Assembly (NCBI RefSeq): GCF_032452875.1
Contig: NC_083869.1
Location: 75,944,501-76,008,500, forward strand
Direction: 5' to 3'
DNA length: 64,000 bases
Source of the DNA: Bos javanicus
Lineage: Eukaryota > Chordata > Mammalia > Artiodactyla > Bovidae
This document shows, in pieces, positions 11,636-22,661 of this stretch. The position numbers and the translations under genes were made by a program. The notes under the pieces are model-generated. The model searched no databases and had not been told where the DNA came from. It was given only the letters and a program-made list of their open reading frames with translations. Each line of letters starts with the position of its first letter. Positions within the stretch are counted from its first letter, which is position 1.

Positions 11636-12702
11636 TCAGTTCAGTTCAGTCACCCAGTTGTGTCCAACTCTTTGAATCCCATGGACTGCAGCACACCAGG
11701 CCTGCCTGTCCATCACCAACTCCCAGAGCCTGATCAAACTCATGTCCTTTGCATCAGTGATGCCATTCAACCATCTCATCCTCTGTCATCCCCTTCTCCT
11801 CTTGCCTTCAGTCTTTCCCAGAATCAGAGTCTTTTGCAATGAGTCAGTTCTTTGCATCAGGTTGCCGAAGTATTGGAGCTTCAGCATCAGGCCTTCCAAT
11901 GAACATTCAGGACTGATTTCCTTTAGAATGGACTGGTTTGATCTCCTTGCAGTCCAAGGGACTCTCAAGAGTCTTCTCCCACACCACAGTTTAAAAGTAT
12001 CAATGCTTTGGCACTCAGCTTTCTTAATAGTCCAACTCTCACATTCATACGTGACTACTGGAAAAACGATAGCTTTGACTATATGGACCTTTGCTGGCAA
12101 AATAATGTCTCTGCTTTTTAATGTGCTGTCTAGGTTGGTCATCACTTTTATTCCAAGGAACAAGTGTCTTTTAATTTCATGACTGCAGTTCAGTTCAGTC
12201 GCTGTCATGTCTGACTCTTTCTGACTCCATGAACCGCAGCACACCAGGCCTCCCTGTCCATCACCAACGGCTGGAATCTACCCAAACCCATATTCATTGA
12301 GTCGGGGATGTCATCCAACCATCTCATCCTCTGTCATCCCCTTCTCCTTTCTCCTTTAATCTTTCCCAGCATCAGGGTTTTCTCAAATGAGTCAGCTCTT
12401 CACATTAGGTGGCCAAAGTATTGGAGTTTCAGCTTCAACATCAGTCCTTCCAATGAAAACCCAAGACTGATTTCCTTTAGGATGGACTGGTTGGATCTTC
12501 TTGCAGTCCAAGGGACTCTCAAGACTCTTCAACAACACCACAGTTCATCTGCAGTGATTTTGGAGCCCAAGTCGGTCACTATTTCCATTGTTTCCCCATC
12601 TAATTTCCATGAAGTGATGGGACCAGATACCATGGTCTGCATTTTTTGAATGTTGAGTTTTAAGCCAGTTTTTTCACTCTCCTCTTTCACGTTCATCAAT
12701 AG
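11636..12702 (-). mobile_element. BovB LINE fragment interrupted by a second BovB
   Basis: Reverse-strand BovB. Its 3' part runs 11636-12188 to 'atttcatgactgcag'. The next BovB section in consensus order (tctgcagtgattttggagcc) resumes only at 12548 and runs to about 12702. The intervening 12189-12547 is itself a complete BovB 3' end, so the older copy appears split by the younger one. Confidence 0.75.
12189..12547 (-). mobile_element. BovB 3'-end copy nested in another BovB
   Basis: Starts with the TTCAGTTCAGTCGCT tail and runs about 360 bases of BovB 3' sequence in reverse orientation, ending at 'acaccacagttca'. Both flanks carry CTGCAGT, which could be a short target duplication or a pre-existing repeat of the BovB consensus. 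Confidence 0.7.
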
Positions 12703-13380
12703 ATACTTTTGACAATTTGCTGTTTATCCTTCCTGTTGTGCCTTTGTGCATCCCAGTCTCACAGCATTCATTCTAGTTTACTGAAAATGTTCAAGTTATT
12801 TCCTAGCACATGGCACACAGACTCATAACCTTGGGCCTTTCCTTCTCCTAGAATTTCCTCTTTTGTTCTGTAAGAGATGAAATTTTACTCATTTTCAAAA
12901 TTGACTCAAAAAACCATAGTCCTGTTGAGTTTCTGGAAGTGGATTCCATTTCTTTCTGCTCTAACTTCAGCTACCATTTAGTTTATATTTAGTAGATTTG
13001 GTGTCAACCTTACCATCCACATATAGAAACATTCTGAGATCAGGGAACATATCTATTCATCACATCACATGGTAAGTGTTCAAAGTGTTTATTGCATGTA
13101 ATACATCCAAATTGTTTGACTCCTTCAGATGATACCTCTCAGCAAAAGGTTTAACACTGAATCAGTAACTGGCGCTCAAATGATACAAGAGCATCAAACA
13201 CATCTATGATATCTTTCCCAAAAGAAAACATATGTAATACTTTTATCAATTTCCTTATGATCTACTACTATGTAGAATTAACCCATGTGGGCAGAAAAGG
13301 GTGTAATTGCAAGCCATGATTGCAAGACTGTATGATAGTAGCTGAAAAACCTGCATTACTAAGGTAGTCCAAATAGGGAA
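12703..13380. other. Unassigned DNA, possibly with an L2-like remnant
   Basis: The 12830-13060 region has the pyrimidine-rich look of an old LINE2 3' end, but I cannot confirm it. No gene. Confidence 0.3.
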
Positions 13381-13677
13381 ATGGTTAGATCTGATAGACA
13401 GAGTGCCTGAAGAACTATGGATGGAGGTCCACGACACTGAACAGGAGGCAGGGATCAAGACCATCCCCAAGAAAAAGAAATGAAAAAGGCAAGATGGTTG
13501 TCTGAGAAGGGCTTACAAAAAGCTGTGAATAAAAGAGAAGTGAAAGGCAAGGAGAAAAGGAGGATATACACACCTGAATGCAGAGTTCCAAAGAATAGCA
13601 ACGAGATATAAGAAAGACTTCCTCAGCTACCAATGCAAAGAAATAGAGGAAAACAAAAGAATGGGAAAGACTAGAGA

Positions 13678-14400
13678 GAACAGTGTGGAGATTCCTTAAA
13701 AAACTGGAAATAGAACTGCCTTATGACCCCGCAATTGCACTGCTGGGCATACACACCGAGGAAACCAAAATTGAAAGAGACACGTGTACCCAAATGTTCA
13801 TTTCAGTGCTGTTTATAATAGCCAGGACATGGAAGCAACCTAGATGCCCATCAGTAGATGAATGGATAAGAAAGCTGTAGTACATATACACAATGGAGTA
13901 TTACTCAGCCATTAAAAAGAATACATTTGAATCAGTTCTAATGAGGTGGATGAAACTGGAACCTATTATACAGAGTGAAGTAAGCCAGAAAGAAAAACAC
14001 CAATACAGTATACTAAAGCATATATATGGAATTTAGAAAAATGGTAACGATAACCCTGTATGAGAGACAGCAAAAGAGACACAGATGTATAGAACAGTCT
14101 TTTGGACTCTGTGGGAGAAGGAGAGGGTGGGATGATTTGGAAGAATGGCATTGAAACATGTATAATATCATATAAGAGATGAATCGCCAGTCCAGGTTCG
14201 AGGCAGGATATAGGATGCCTGGGGCTGGTGCACTGGGATGACCCAGAGGGATGGTACGGGGAGGGAGGTGGGAGTGGGGTTCAGGATGGGGAACATGTGT
14301 ACACCCGTGGCGGATTCATGTTGATGTATGGCAAAACCAATACAATATTGTAAAGTAATTAACCTCCAATTAAAATAAATACATTTAATTAAAAAAAATA
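13678..14400 (+). mobile_element. Young ruminant L1 3' end inserted in BovB
   Basis: Contains the ORF2 C-terminus (an open stretch at 13683-13880 including LPYDPAIALLGI) and the full bovine-type L1 3'UTR ending at an A-rich tail. Low decay suggests a young copy. It interrupts BovB, and about a dozen BovB consensus bases seem missing at the junction. Confidence 0.88.
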
Positions 14401-14497
14401 AAATTAGAGATAACAAGGGAATATTTCATGCAAAGATGGGCACAATAAAGGGCAGAAATGGTATGGACCTAACAGAAACAGAAGATATTAAAAAGAG

Positions 14498-15880
14498 GTG
14501 GCAAGAATACACAGAATTGTACAAAAAGATCTTCATGACCCAGATAATCATGATGGTGTGACCACTCACCTAGAGCCAGAAATTCTGGAATGTGAAGTCA
14601 AGTGGGCCTTAGGAAGCATCAGTACAAACAAAGCTAGTGGAGGAGATGGAATTCAAGTTGAGCTACTTCTGATCCTAAAAGATGATGCTGTGAAAGTGCT
14701 TAACTCAATATGCCAGCAAATTTGGAAAACTTAGCAGTGGCCACAGAACTGGAAAAGGTCAGTTTTCATTCCAATCCCAAAGAAAGGCAATGCCAAAGAA
14801 TGCTCAAACTACCGCAAAATTGCACTCATCTCACATGCTAGTAAAGTAATGCTGAAAATTCTCCAAGCCAGGCTTCAACAGTACATGAACCGTGATCTTC
14901 TAGATGTTCAAGCTGGTTTTAGAAAAGGCAAAGGAACCAGATATCAAATTATGAACATCTGCTGGATCATTGAAAAAGCAAGCGAGTTCCAGGAAAACAT
15001 CTATTTCTGTTTTATTGACTATGCCAAAGCCTTCGACTGTGTGGATCACAACAAACTGTGGAAAATTCTTCAAGAGATGGGAATACCAGACCACCTGACC
15101 TGCCTCTTGAGAAATCTGTATGCAGGTCAGGAAGCAACAATTAGAACTGGACATGGAACAACAGACTATTTCCAAACTGGGAAAGGAGTACATCAAGGCT
15201 GTATATTGTCACCCTGCTTATTTAACTTATATGCAGAGTACATCATGAAAGATGCTGGGCTGGATGAAGCACAAGCTGGACTCAAGATTGCCGGAAGAAA
15301 TATCAATAACCTCAGATATGAAGATGATACCACCCTTATGGCAGAAAGCGAAGAACTAAAGAGCCTCTTGATGGAAGCGAAAAGAGGAGAGTGAAACAGT
15401 TTGCTTAAAACTCAACATTCAGAAAATGAAGATTATGGCATCTGGCCCCATCACTTCCTGGCAAATAGGTGGGGAAACAGTGGAAACAATGACAGATTTT
15501 ATTTTGGGGGGTGGGAGGCGGGGCAAAATCCCTGGAGATGGTGACTGCAGCCATGAAATTAAAAGACGCTTGCTCCTTGGAAGAAAAGTTATGAACAACC
15601 TAGACAACATATTAAAAAGCAGAGACATTACTCTGCTAACAAAGTTCCATATACTCAAAGCTATGGTTTTTGCAGTAATCATGTATGGGAGTGAGAGTTG
15701 GACTATAAAGAAATCAGAGTGCTAAGAATTGATACTTTTGAACTGTGGTGTGGGAAAAGATTCTTGAGAGTCCCTTGGACTGCAAGGAGATCCAATCAGT
15801 CCATCCTAAAGGAGATCAGTCCTGAATGTTCATTGGAAGGACTGATGCTGAAGCCCCAATATTTTGGCAACCTGATGTGA
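14498..15880 (+). pseudogene. BovB reverse transcriptase and C-terminal region, broken frame
   Basis: A large part of the RTE-type RT is legible. An open part at 14498-14734 ends at a TAG within 'aaaacttagcag'. The main 181-codon part at 14849-15394 has QAGFRKGKGTRYQ, motif A FIDYAKAFDCVDH, the HQGCILSPCLFNL block, and the catalytic box as YEDD where the family has YADD. Frameshifts near 15395 and 15720 separate the C-terminal pieces (SWTIKK and LRVPWTARRSNQSILKEIS). No endonuclease domain is present. A dead LINE copy, not a host gene. Confidence 0.85.
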
Positions 15881-16105
15881 AGAACTGACTCATTGGAAAA
15901 AAACCCTGTTGCTGGGAAAGATTGAAGGTGAGAGGAGAAGGGGACGACAGAGGATGAGATGATTGGATGGCATCAGTGATGCGATGAACATGAGTTTGAG
16001 TAAACTACACGAGTTGGTGATGGACAGGGAGGGCTGATGTTCTGCAGTCCATGGGGTAGCAGAGAGATGGAAACAACTGAGCAACTGAACTGAACTGAAC
16101 TGAGG

Positions 16106-16853
16106 GAAATGAGATATTTTGTGAATTTCACCAAAGTTACCAAAATTTTTAATTTTCTTCTCAGTTACAGTACATTATTAAGTGATGCTATCATCTTCCT
16201 GGTTTCCCTTGAACACATTTGTTCTGGGCTTACTTTATTCTGTTTAATAGCAGACAAACATTGTTCTGTGCGTGTTCATATGCTTCAAAGCTGAACTAAT
16301 TAAAATCCCCCATATGAAAGGTTGAGCAAGATAAGAATGTATACATAGTTTATTCATACACACCCTTTCTCCTAAATTTAATTGAATCTCATTTAGCTCT
16401 ATAAATCTACAATTGCACACTGATGATTCATAAACTCATGTCGGATCTAGCTCTTACTTTAATCCAATGAAAAATTGTTTGAGAGTTAAGAAACAGAGTT
16501 TGAATCCATTAATCAGGTTTTCTGATGAAAAATTGGAAATACTATTTTACCATAGAATTCCAAGAACACAGCAAGGACATTCCTAAGGAACCAACGGAAG
16601 TTTCTCAGTACTGATATGGATGATGCTTCCTGGAGTTATAGAGGTGGAATGATTCTTTCCTAAAATAGGAAATAACATCACACAACAGAAAGAGGAGTGT
16701 GTGTTGAGAGGTAGGATCAAGTCTGTCATTTCCCAGTGGTACAGTTTTTCAAAGATGCATTTTTCTAGTAAATGTAGCTCCAAACTTGCAATTTTCAACA
16801 TCTACAAATCTGATCTTCACCAATCTCATTTTGACAAAAATCACGGACCTTGG
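16106..16853. other. Intergenic DNA, nothing recognised
   Basis: No gene and no recognisable young repeat between BovB and the CHR-type SINE. Confidence 0.5.
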
Positions 16854-16854
16854 A

Positions 16855-17096
16855 ATTCTCTTGTGCTTCAGTGGTTAGGATACTGTGCTTTCACTGCCTG
16901 GCCTGGGTTTGACTCCTGTTTGGGGAGTTCCTGGAGAAGGAAATGGCAACCCACTCCAGTATTCTTGCCTGGAAAATCCTATGGATGGAAGAGCCTGGTA
17001 GACTACAGTCCATGGGGTCGCAAAGAGTTGGACACGACTGAATGACTTCAGTTGGGGAATTAAGACTTTACAAGCTGCACAGAAAAAAAAAAAAAA
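16855..17096 (+). mobile_element. CHR-type tRNA SINE interrupted by Bov-A
   Basis: Head resembles the artiodactyl CHR tRNA SINE (cttcagtggttaggatactg, then gggtttgactcctgtttggg). After the Bov-A insertion it resumes as 'ggggaattaagactttacaa' and ends in a poly-A run at about 17083-17096. Confidence 0.7.
16927..17051 (+). mobile_element. Bov-A monomer nested in CHR SINE
   Basis: Body reads tggcaacccactccagtatt, ggggtcgcaaagagttggac and acgactgaatgacttcag. A 7-bp target duplication TTGGGGA lies at 16920-16926 and 17052-17058, splitting the CHR SINE cleanly. Confidence 0.8.
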
Positions 17097-17650
17097 GGCA
17101 CTGACCTACAACATTTTGCTTTTACTATAAAATCTTCCTTAGATAAATTGCTTCCTACTTGTTTTTTTCCCATGATATAATTTTAAGACAGGCCTTATCA
17201 TGCCCATTCCTTTGGCCTATGTTGCAAACAAATTCTCTTGGAGGGTGAGGTCATTTAGATTCTGAAATCTGCTATTGATTCTTCAGAGAAAAAGTCATTA
17301 TCCAACAGAAACAAATTGCCAAAGGTCAAGATTTAGAAAATTTTCATTGGTCATGCTCTTGTGTCACCAAGTTAGTACAGATATCTTTGATAAAGACAAT
17401 AACTTTAATCTTGCCATACCTATAAAGTTGTGCTCATAGAGGAAGAGATATTAAATGGTCCCAAACAGGACCTGTTGAAAGTTAAAGTGTCATATCTCAT
17501 GACAACAAATTATCAATGACAATAACTATTAAATGAGTGTTTCAGACACTAAGTATTGCATTTTATTTACCTCACCTCTGATTTTCACAACCGCATGCTG
17601 CCATAGCATTTTACAGATAAAAGGAATTTAAGCAAGTTGCCCTCCATGTT
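17097..17650. other. Unassigned DNA with a possible MIR at about 17540-17640
   Basis: Mostly unrecognised. The stretch with 'attttcacaaccgcatg' and 'attttacagataaaaggaat' looks like a decayed MIR. Confidence 0.35.
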
Positions 17651-17656
17651 ATGAAA

Positions 17657-17966
17657 GGAAAGTGAAAGTTGCTCAGTCGTTTCCTACTCTTTGCAACTCC
17701 ATGGGCTATGTAGTCCATGGAATTCTCCAGGCCAGAATACTGGAGTGGGTAGCCATCCTCTTCTCCAGGGGATCTTCTCAATTCCGGGATCAAGGCCAGG
17801 TCTCCTGCATTGCAGGTAGATTCTTTACCAGCTGAGCCACCGGGGAAGCCCAAGAATACGGAGTGGGTAAACTCTTCTTATCCAGCCAACCTTCCCAACA
17901 AAGGAATTAAACTGGGGTCTCCTGCATTGCAGGCAGATTCTTTATCAGCTGAACTAGCAGGGAAGC
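17657..17966 (-). mobile_element. Bov-tA SINE with doubled tRNA-like head
   Basis: Reverse-strand Bov-A body followed by two tRNA-like heads, the second ending in 'gaactagcagggaagccc'. Same arrangement as the copy at 695-1030. Confidence 0.85.
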
Positions 17967-18620
17967 CCTGTGTCATATGCCTAACGTAAGATTAAAAATT
18001 AGTATCTGACCAATACTATCAACATCAAATCTCAGATCCATAAGCTGCTATTCCCTTGAGTAGTTTCTAAAATGAAAACTTATGTTAAATAAAGGAGTAA
18101 CATATTATCTCTATAACTACTAATGCATCTATGAGAAATTACCTGAATGGTATTTGGGGCCAAAGAACTATAAAATAGGAAACCAGGAGTCACTCCCTTC
18201 CTTAAAAATAATTTAAAATCCCTATCATAAACTTAACTTTCTTCTACAATAAATAAGAAATCCTTGACAATTTTTCTATATTTTTGACTCTCAGCAAACC
18301 ACCTTTCCTTTTGGAGGCCACTAGTAAGTTTCCTTGTCTACTTTCTGCCAGTCTCTTCCATCACTCTTAGCTCACCATATAAGTTTTTTTTTCTGGCCTC
18401 AAGATAAAGCAAAGTCCTTTTCTAGGTGTGATTTCCCATTGGCTTGGATTTGTTCTTCCTAGTATCTGATGCAACAGTAGGCAGTTGTCAGAAAAAAAAT
18501 AAATAAATAAAGGGAAAAAAATATTAAATCATGGGTATTCATGAGTCTCCACTGTTTGCTCACTTTCTGGACCTGGATGTATTCTCATGTTGATCCAGGT
18601 GTTGGTGAGTCAGACAGCTG
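17967..18620. other. AT-rich intergenic DNA, nothing recognised
   Basis: No gene or repeat recognised; a short TAAA-rich run is near 18500. Confidence 0.5.
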
Positions 18621-18629
18621 TAGGGGGCT

Positions 18630-18862
18630 GCGGCTGCTGCTGCTAAGTCGCTTCAGTCGTGTCCGACTCTGTGCGACCCCAGAGACGGCAGCCCACCAGG
18701 CTCTGCTGCCCCTGGGATTCTCCAGGCAAGAACACTGGAGTGGGTTGCCATTTCCCTTTCCAATGCATGAAAGAGAAAAGTGAAGGTGAAGTTGCTCAGT
18801 CGTGTCCTACTCTGCAGCCTACCAGGCTCCTCCGTCCATGGGATTTTCCAGGGCTAAGACTC
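18630..18862 (-). mobile_element. Bov-A2 SINE
   Basis: Two Bov-A type monomers on the minus strand, starting with the CTGCTGCTGCTAAGTCGCTT tail and including 'tcgtgtccgactctgtgcga'. The second monomer is shortened. Confidence 0.85.
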
Positions 18863-18960
18863 TAGAAAGAGAGAAAAAAAGCAAATAATTGAAAATAATT
18901 GCTAAGTAAGTCAATGGGGAAAAAATATATTTTTTATCCTAAAGTAAAATGTATATAGTT

Positions 18961-19130
18961 TGGGACTTCCCTGGTGATCCAGGGCTAAGACTTCGCCTTC
19001 CAATGCAGGGAATGCAGGTTCAATCTCTGGTCAGGGCCCTAAGATCCCACATGCCTCATGGCAAAACAAAATAAAACAAAACATAAAACAGAAGCAATAT
19101 TGTAACAAGTTCAATAAAGTATTTAAAAAA
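18961..19130 (+). mobile_element. CHR-type tRNA SINE
   Basis: Begins 'gggacttccctggtgatcca', has a tRNA-like head with a 'ggttcaatctctggtcaggg' B-box-like section, and ends in 'acataaaacagaagcaatat...aataaagtatttaaaaa', typical of the family. Confidence 0.8.
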
Positions 19131-19758
19131 TGTTCCACATCAAAAAAATGCATACAGGAATTCTTTACCCTTCTTTGAAGTTTTCATTAACTTTGAAAAT
19201 ATGCCACAATAAATACTAAATGCAAACATGCATGAAAATATGCAGTCAATACCTAGAAACAGGAGTTTATGAAAAGGTAATCAGAATCTTCAAAGATTGG
19301 TGAATGGGAACCATGAAATGATACTTTAAAATTTTAGGGTCAGTGAAAAAGATAATAATGTGAAGTTCTGAATACAACTCATTGAACAGAGTTGAGTTAA
19401 CATTAAACAACTCTAATAAGAACCAATAAATCTGCATATCTAGCTGATATTTTCTAAAACTTGTGAGATTGTTTTGTTAATTGACTTATCCCATGGCATC
19501 TTGTATGGCAAAATACCTTGATAAAAAGCATTCTGACTGATGAGTGAATCATATTGTATCATCTATGGTATAGTACTTCTGTACATTGTACTCTGTCCTA
19601 GTGTTGCACTCAGGAGACAGGGGTGAGTAAAGAGTAATTTAGCAAATAATTTCGGCTTTGCAGATCCTATATTTACATGGAAACTTCTCAACACTGCAAT
19701 TCTAATGCAAAGGTAGCCATGGATAATACATAAACAAATTAGCATGGCTGTATTTACA
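19131..19758. other. AT-rich intergenic DNA, nothing recognised
   Basis: No gene or clear repeat. Confidence 0.5.
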
Positions 19759-19759
19759 T

Positions 19760-20128
19760 ACTTATGTATTTATTTCTTCTTTTTAAATCTGAATTATAAA
19801 CTAACAATATTATATCTGTTTACTAGTTTCAGGTGTACAGCACTGTAATTCAGAATTTTTTCAGATCATACTCCATTAAAAGTTATTACAAGACAATGAC
19901 TATAAGTGCTATACATGCATTCTTGTCACTTATCTGTTTTATATGTAGTAGTATTTGTATCCCTTATAGCCCTAATTTACAACTCCTCCCTTTCTTTTCC
20001 AATCAGTAGATTTTTTTATATCTGTGAATCTGTTTCATTTTGCATATACATTCATCTGCATTCTTTTTTTAGATTCCACATATAAGTGGAATCATCATAC
20101 AGTATGCATATTTATCTACCCTAAATTA
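19760..20128 (-). mobile_element. L1 3'UTR fragment
   Basis: Reverse-strand L1 3'UTR: 'tttcaggtgtacagcactgt' near the 3' end, and 'agattccacatataagtgga' towards ORF2. Old; no coding frame remains. Confidence 0.7.
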
Positions 20129-20129
20129 T

Positions 20130-21439
20130 TTTTCTAAATTTTACAGCTTCAAGTCATTAAAAAAAACTCTAATTTTTCCTCTAGAAGCTTTAGTGGTATA
20201 TTTATGTTTAATAAAATAATTTATTCAATATGTGGGATTATAAAGTTTATTATTTTTGGCTATGCATGATTTCTTAATAGATAATATTAGAGTTAAAAGG
20301 AAACATTTGAAATAAGTCTTATACTTATTTTAAATAAGTTCCTGTTTTGTTGCCTCCTCTTGTATCTGCTCTTCACCTTCTTCCAAAGGAACAATTATTG
20401 AACAACCTACAGACTTTCATGCTGCTGCTTCAATTTTTTTTTTTTCCCTACTAGTTCCTACTAGTCAACACACCCCCTGCTGGCTCTAGTCTAACATTCA
20501 TTCCACCTTATTAAAAATGCCAATAAAACTCAAATTATAGATGTTTTTCACTTGTGTTTTTTATGCTGATTTAAATGCAAAAATGATAAAAGGACCTAAA
20601 CCTATGGATTAGATTACATAATGAAATAATCCCTTGAAATTAGCTCTTTCTCCTTGCAAATAATTTATTTCATGAAATACACCTTTGGGAAAGTTAAAGT
20701 TTTGTACAAGTGTTTCCATAGTAGTGGTTATCACAGATTTTAATGTCCAGATGTATGATGAGAGGAAACACTTTTATGAGTTGCTGCTTAGGTATTTCAC
20801 AATATGTTAACTCTGCTCACACCCAGAGTCTAGATATTTAAATGAAGACTTGAGTTTAAATTCCCACTTTGCTTTTCCTAAGACACTTAAAATAACTACT
20901 TACAGTTAAGCCTTGGAAAAGGTAATGACTTCTGTCCCTGACCACCTTATAAATATTGTTACAGTAGACGTATGATGACCCTTTTCTCTATCTTCTGCTC
21001 ACTCCTGACCTGAGACTGAAGACTGCCCTTCCCCAGGCTGACAGGAGGGAGAATCATATATATTAAATTTTGTGACTCTATCTCCTTCGTGAGGATGTAC
21101 TGAAATTGCACCTTCATTCAAAGCAATCCCATGAATTTTACTTCCCCAAAGTGAATGCTTGGACATTGAGGGAGCTACTGCCAATCCCATATGGGGGTAG
21201 GGGGGAACACTTGTACCATCTTATAAAGCAGGTCATAATGTTCATACTCTTAATTCATACACCAACTCCATATTCTCAATATATCAACGTGACTTACTTA
21301 AAGGCCAGGTGTGCTCCTAGAACTGAATAGATTTCAACGCCTCTTTGTTAATTTTAACAAAGTGGGTAATATCAGGTTGGCTTTTGAGACAGCTATTTCC
21401 TGAGAAACAGACAGAAGTAAGATAACAGTAACCCTAAAG
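20130..21439. other. Intergenic DNA, nothing recognised
   Basis: No gene and no repeat recognised. A poly-T run lies at about 20436-20446. The short frames at 20999-21190 and 21106-21330 overlap on opposite strands and show no family features. Confidence 0.5.
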
Positions 21440-21451
21440 ATAATTGTTTAT

Positions 21452-22265
21452 CAGATCAGGTCAGATCGGTCGCTCAGTCGTGTCCGACTCTTCGTGACCC
21501 CATGAATTTCAGCACGCCAGGCCTCCCTGTCCATCACCAACTCCCGGAGTTCACTCAGACTCACGTCCATCGAGTCAGTGATGCCATCCAGCCATCTCAT
21601 CCTCTGTCATCCCCTTCTCCTCTTTCCCCCAGTCCCTTCCAGCATCAGAGTCTTTTCCAATGATTCAACTCTTCGCATGAGGTGGCCAAAGTACTGGAGT
21701 TTCAGCTTTAGCATCATTCCTTCCAAAGAAATCCCAGGGCTGATCTCCTTCAGAATGGACTGGTTGAATCTCCTTGCAGTTCAAGGTACTCTCAAGAGTC
21801 TTCTCCAACACCACAGTTCAAAAGCATCAATTCTCCGTTGCTCAGCCTTCTTCACAGTCCAACTCTCACATCCATACATGATCACAGGAAAAACCATAGC
21901 CTTGACTAGAAGGACCTTTGTTGGCAAAGTAATGTCTCTGTTTTTGAATATGCTATCTAGGTTGGTCATAACTTTCCTTCCAAGGAGTAAGCATCTTTTA
22001 ATTTTATGGCTGCAGTCATCATCTGCAGTGATTTTTGGAGCCCAGAAAAATAAAGTCTGACACTGTTTCCACTGTTTCCCCATCTATTTCCCATGAAGTG
22101 ATAGGACTGGATGCCATGATCTTCATTTTCTGAACGTTGAGCTTTAAGCCAACTTTTTCACTCTCCACTTTCTCTTTCATCAAGAGGCTTTTGAGATCCT
22201 CTTCACTTTCTGCCATAAGGGTGGTGTCATCTGCATATCTGAGGTTATTGATATTTCTCCCGGCA
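21452..22265 (-). mobile_element. BovB LINE, 0.8 kb, 5'-truncated, with target duplication
   Basis: Reverse-strand BovB covering the 3' end, C-terminal region and the end of the RT domain. A perfect 12-bp duplication ATAATTGTTTAT lies at 21440-21451 and 22266-22277. Low divergence from the remembered consensus suggests a young insertion. Frames on the minus strand (21781-22083, 22019-22216) are its broken ORF. Confidence 0.92.
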
Positions 22266-22384
22266 ATAATTGTTTATAGCAAAAATAAAACTGTTAATCA
22301 TATTGGAGCTCAAATGAGCAGATTAAACAGACACACACAGATTCACAAAGTTTAGTAGCTTTATTTCATTTCTGAGCATTTGTG

Positions 22385-22500
22385 GCACTGAGCAAGAGCA
22401 TGATAAGCCAAGATTCTGGAATCAGAACCTCTGTGCTTCTATTTAATAGCTTTGTGCTTTGGGCAATGTTGCTTAAATTTCATGAGTCTCGGTTTCCTTA
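22385..22500 (-). repeat. MIR-type SINE remnant
   Basis: Reverse-strand MIR pattern: 'gattctggaatcagaacctc', 'gctttgtgctttgggcaatg', 'tctcggtttccttatctgcc'. Confidence 0.5.
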
Positions 22501-22627
22501 TCTGCCAAATGTAATTCCTCCCTTAGAATTTTTTGGGAATTCTAAAACCAAAAACAAACTCAAGATGTCTGCTGCCTGCTGATATTTAATAAATGTTCTA
22601 TTTTCTTCTAAAGAAATTAACTAGCAA

Positions 22628-22660
22628 GTGCTGCTGCTAAGTCACTTCAGTCATGTCCTA
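22628..22660 (-). mobile_element. Bov-A2 tail fragment
   Basis: About 33 bases (gtgctgctgctaagtcactt cagtcatgtcc) match the 3' end of a reverse-strand Bov-A2; nothing else of the element follows. Confidence 0.6.
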
Positions 22661-22661
22661 G

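Larger units (their letters stand above)
13385..16104 (+). mobile_element. BovB LINE split by an L1 insertion
   Basis: Left part 13385-13677 is BovB sequence preceding the RT (tctgatagacagagtgcctg, gggatcaagaccatccccaa). The L1 at 13678-14400 interrupts it. The right part continues in consensus order from 'aaattagagata' at 14401 through RT and C-terminal region to the ACTGAACTGAACTGA tail at about 16104. This is the longest BovB in the window (about 2 kb excluding L1), still 5'-truncated and lacking the endonuclease. Confidence 0.85.

Noticed and set aside
9134..16104. Pair of long BovB copies (9.13-10.75 kb minus, 13.38-16.10 kb plus) as an autonomous LINE source
   Set aside because: Both are 5'-truncated, lack the endonuclease domain and have stops and frameshifts; the second also has YEDD in place of YADD and is split by L1.
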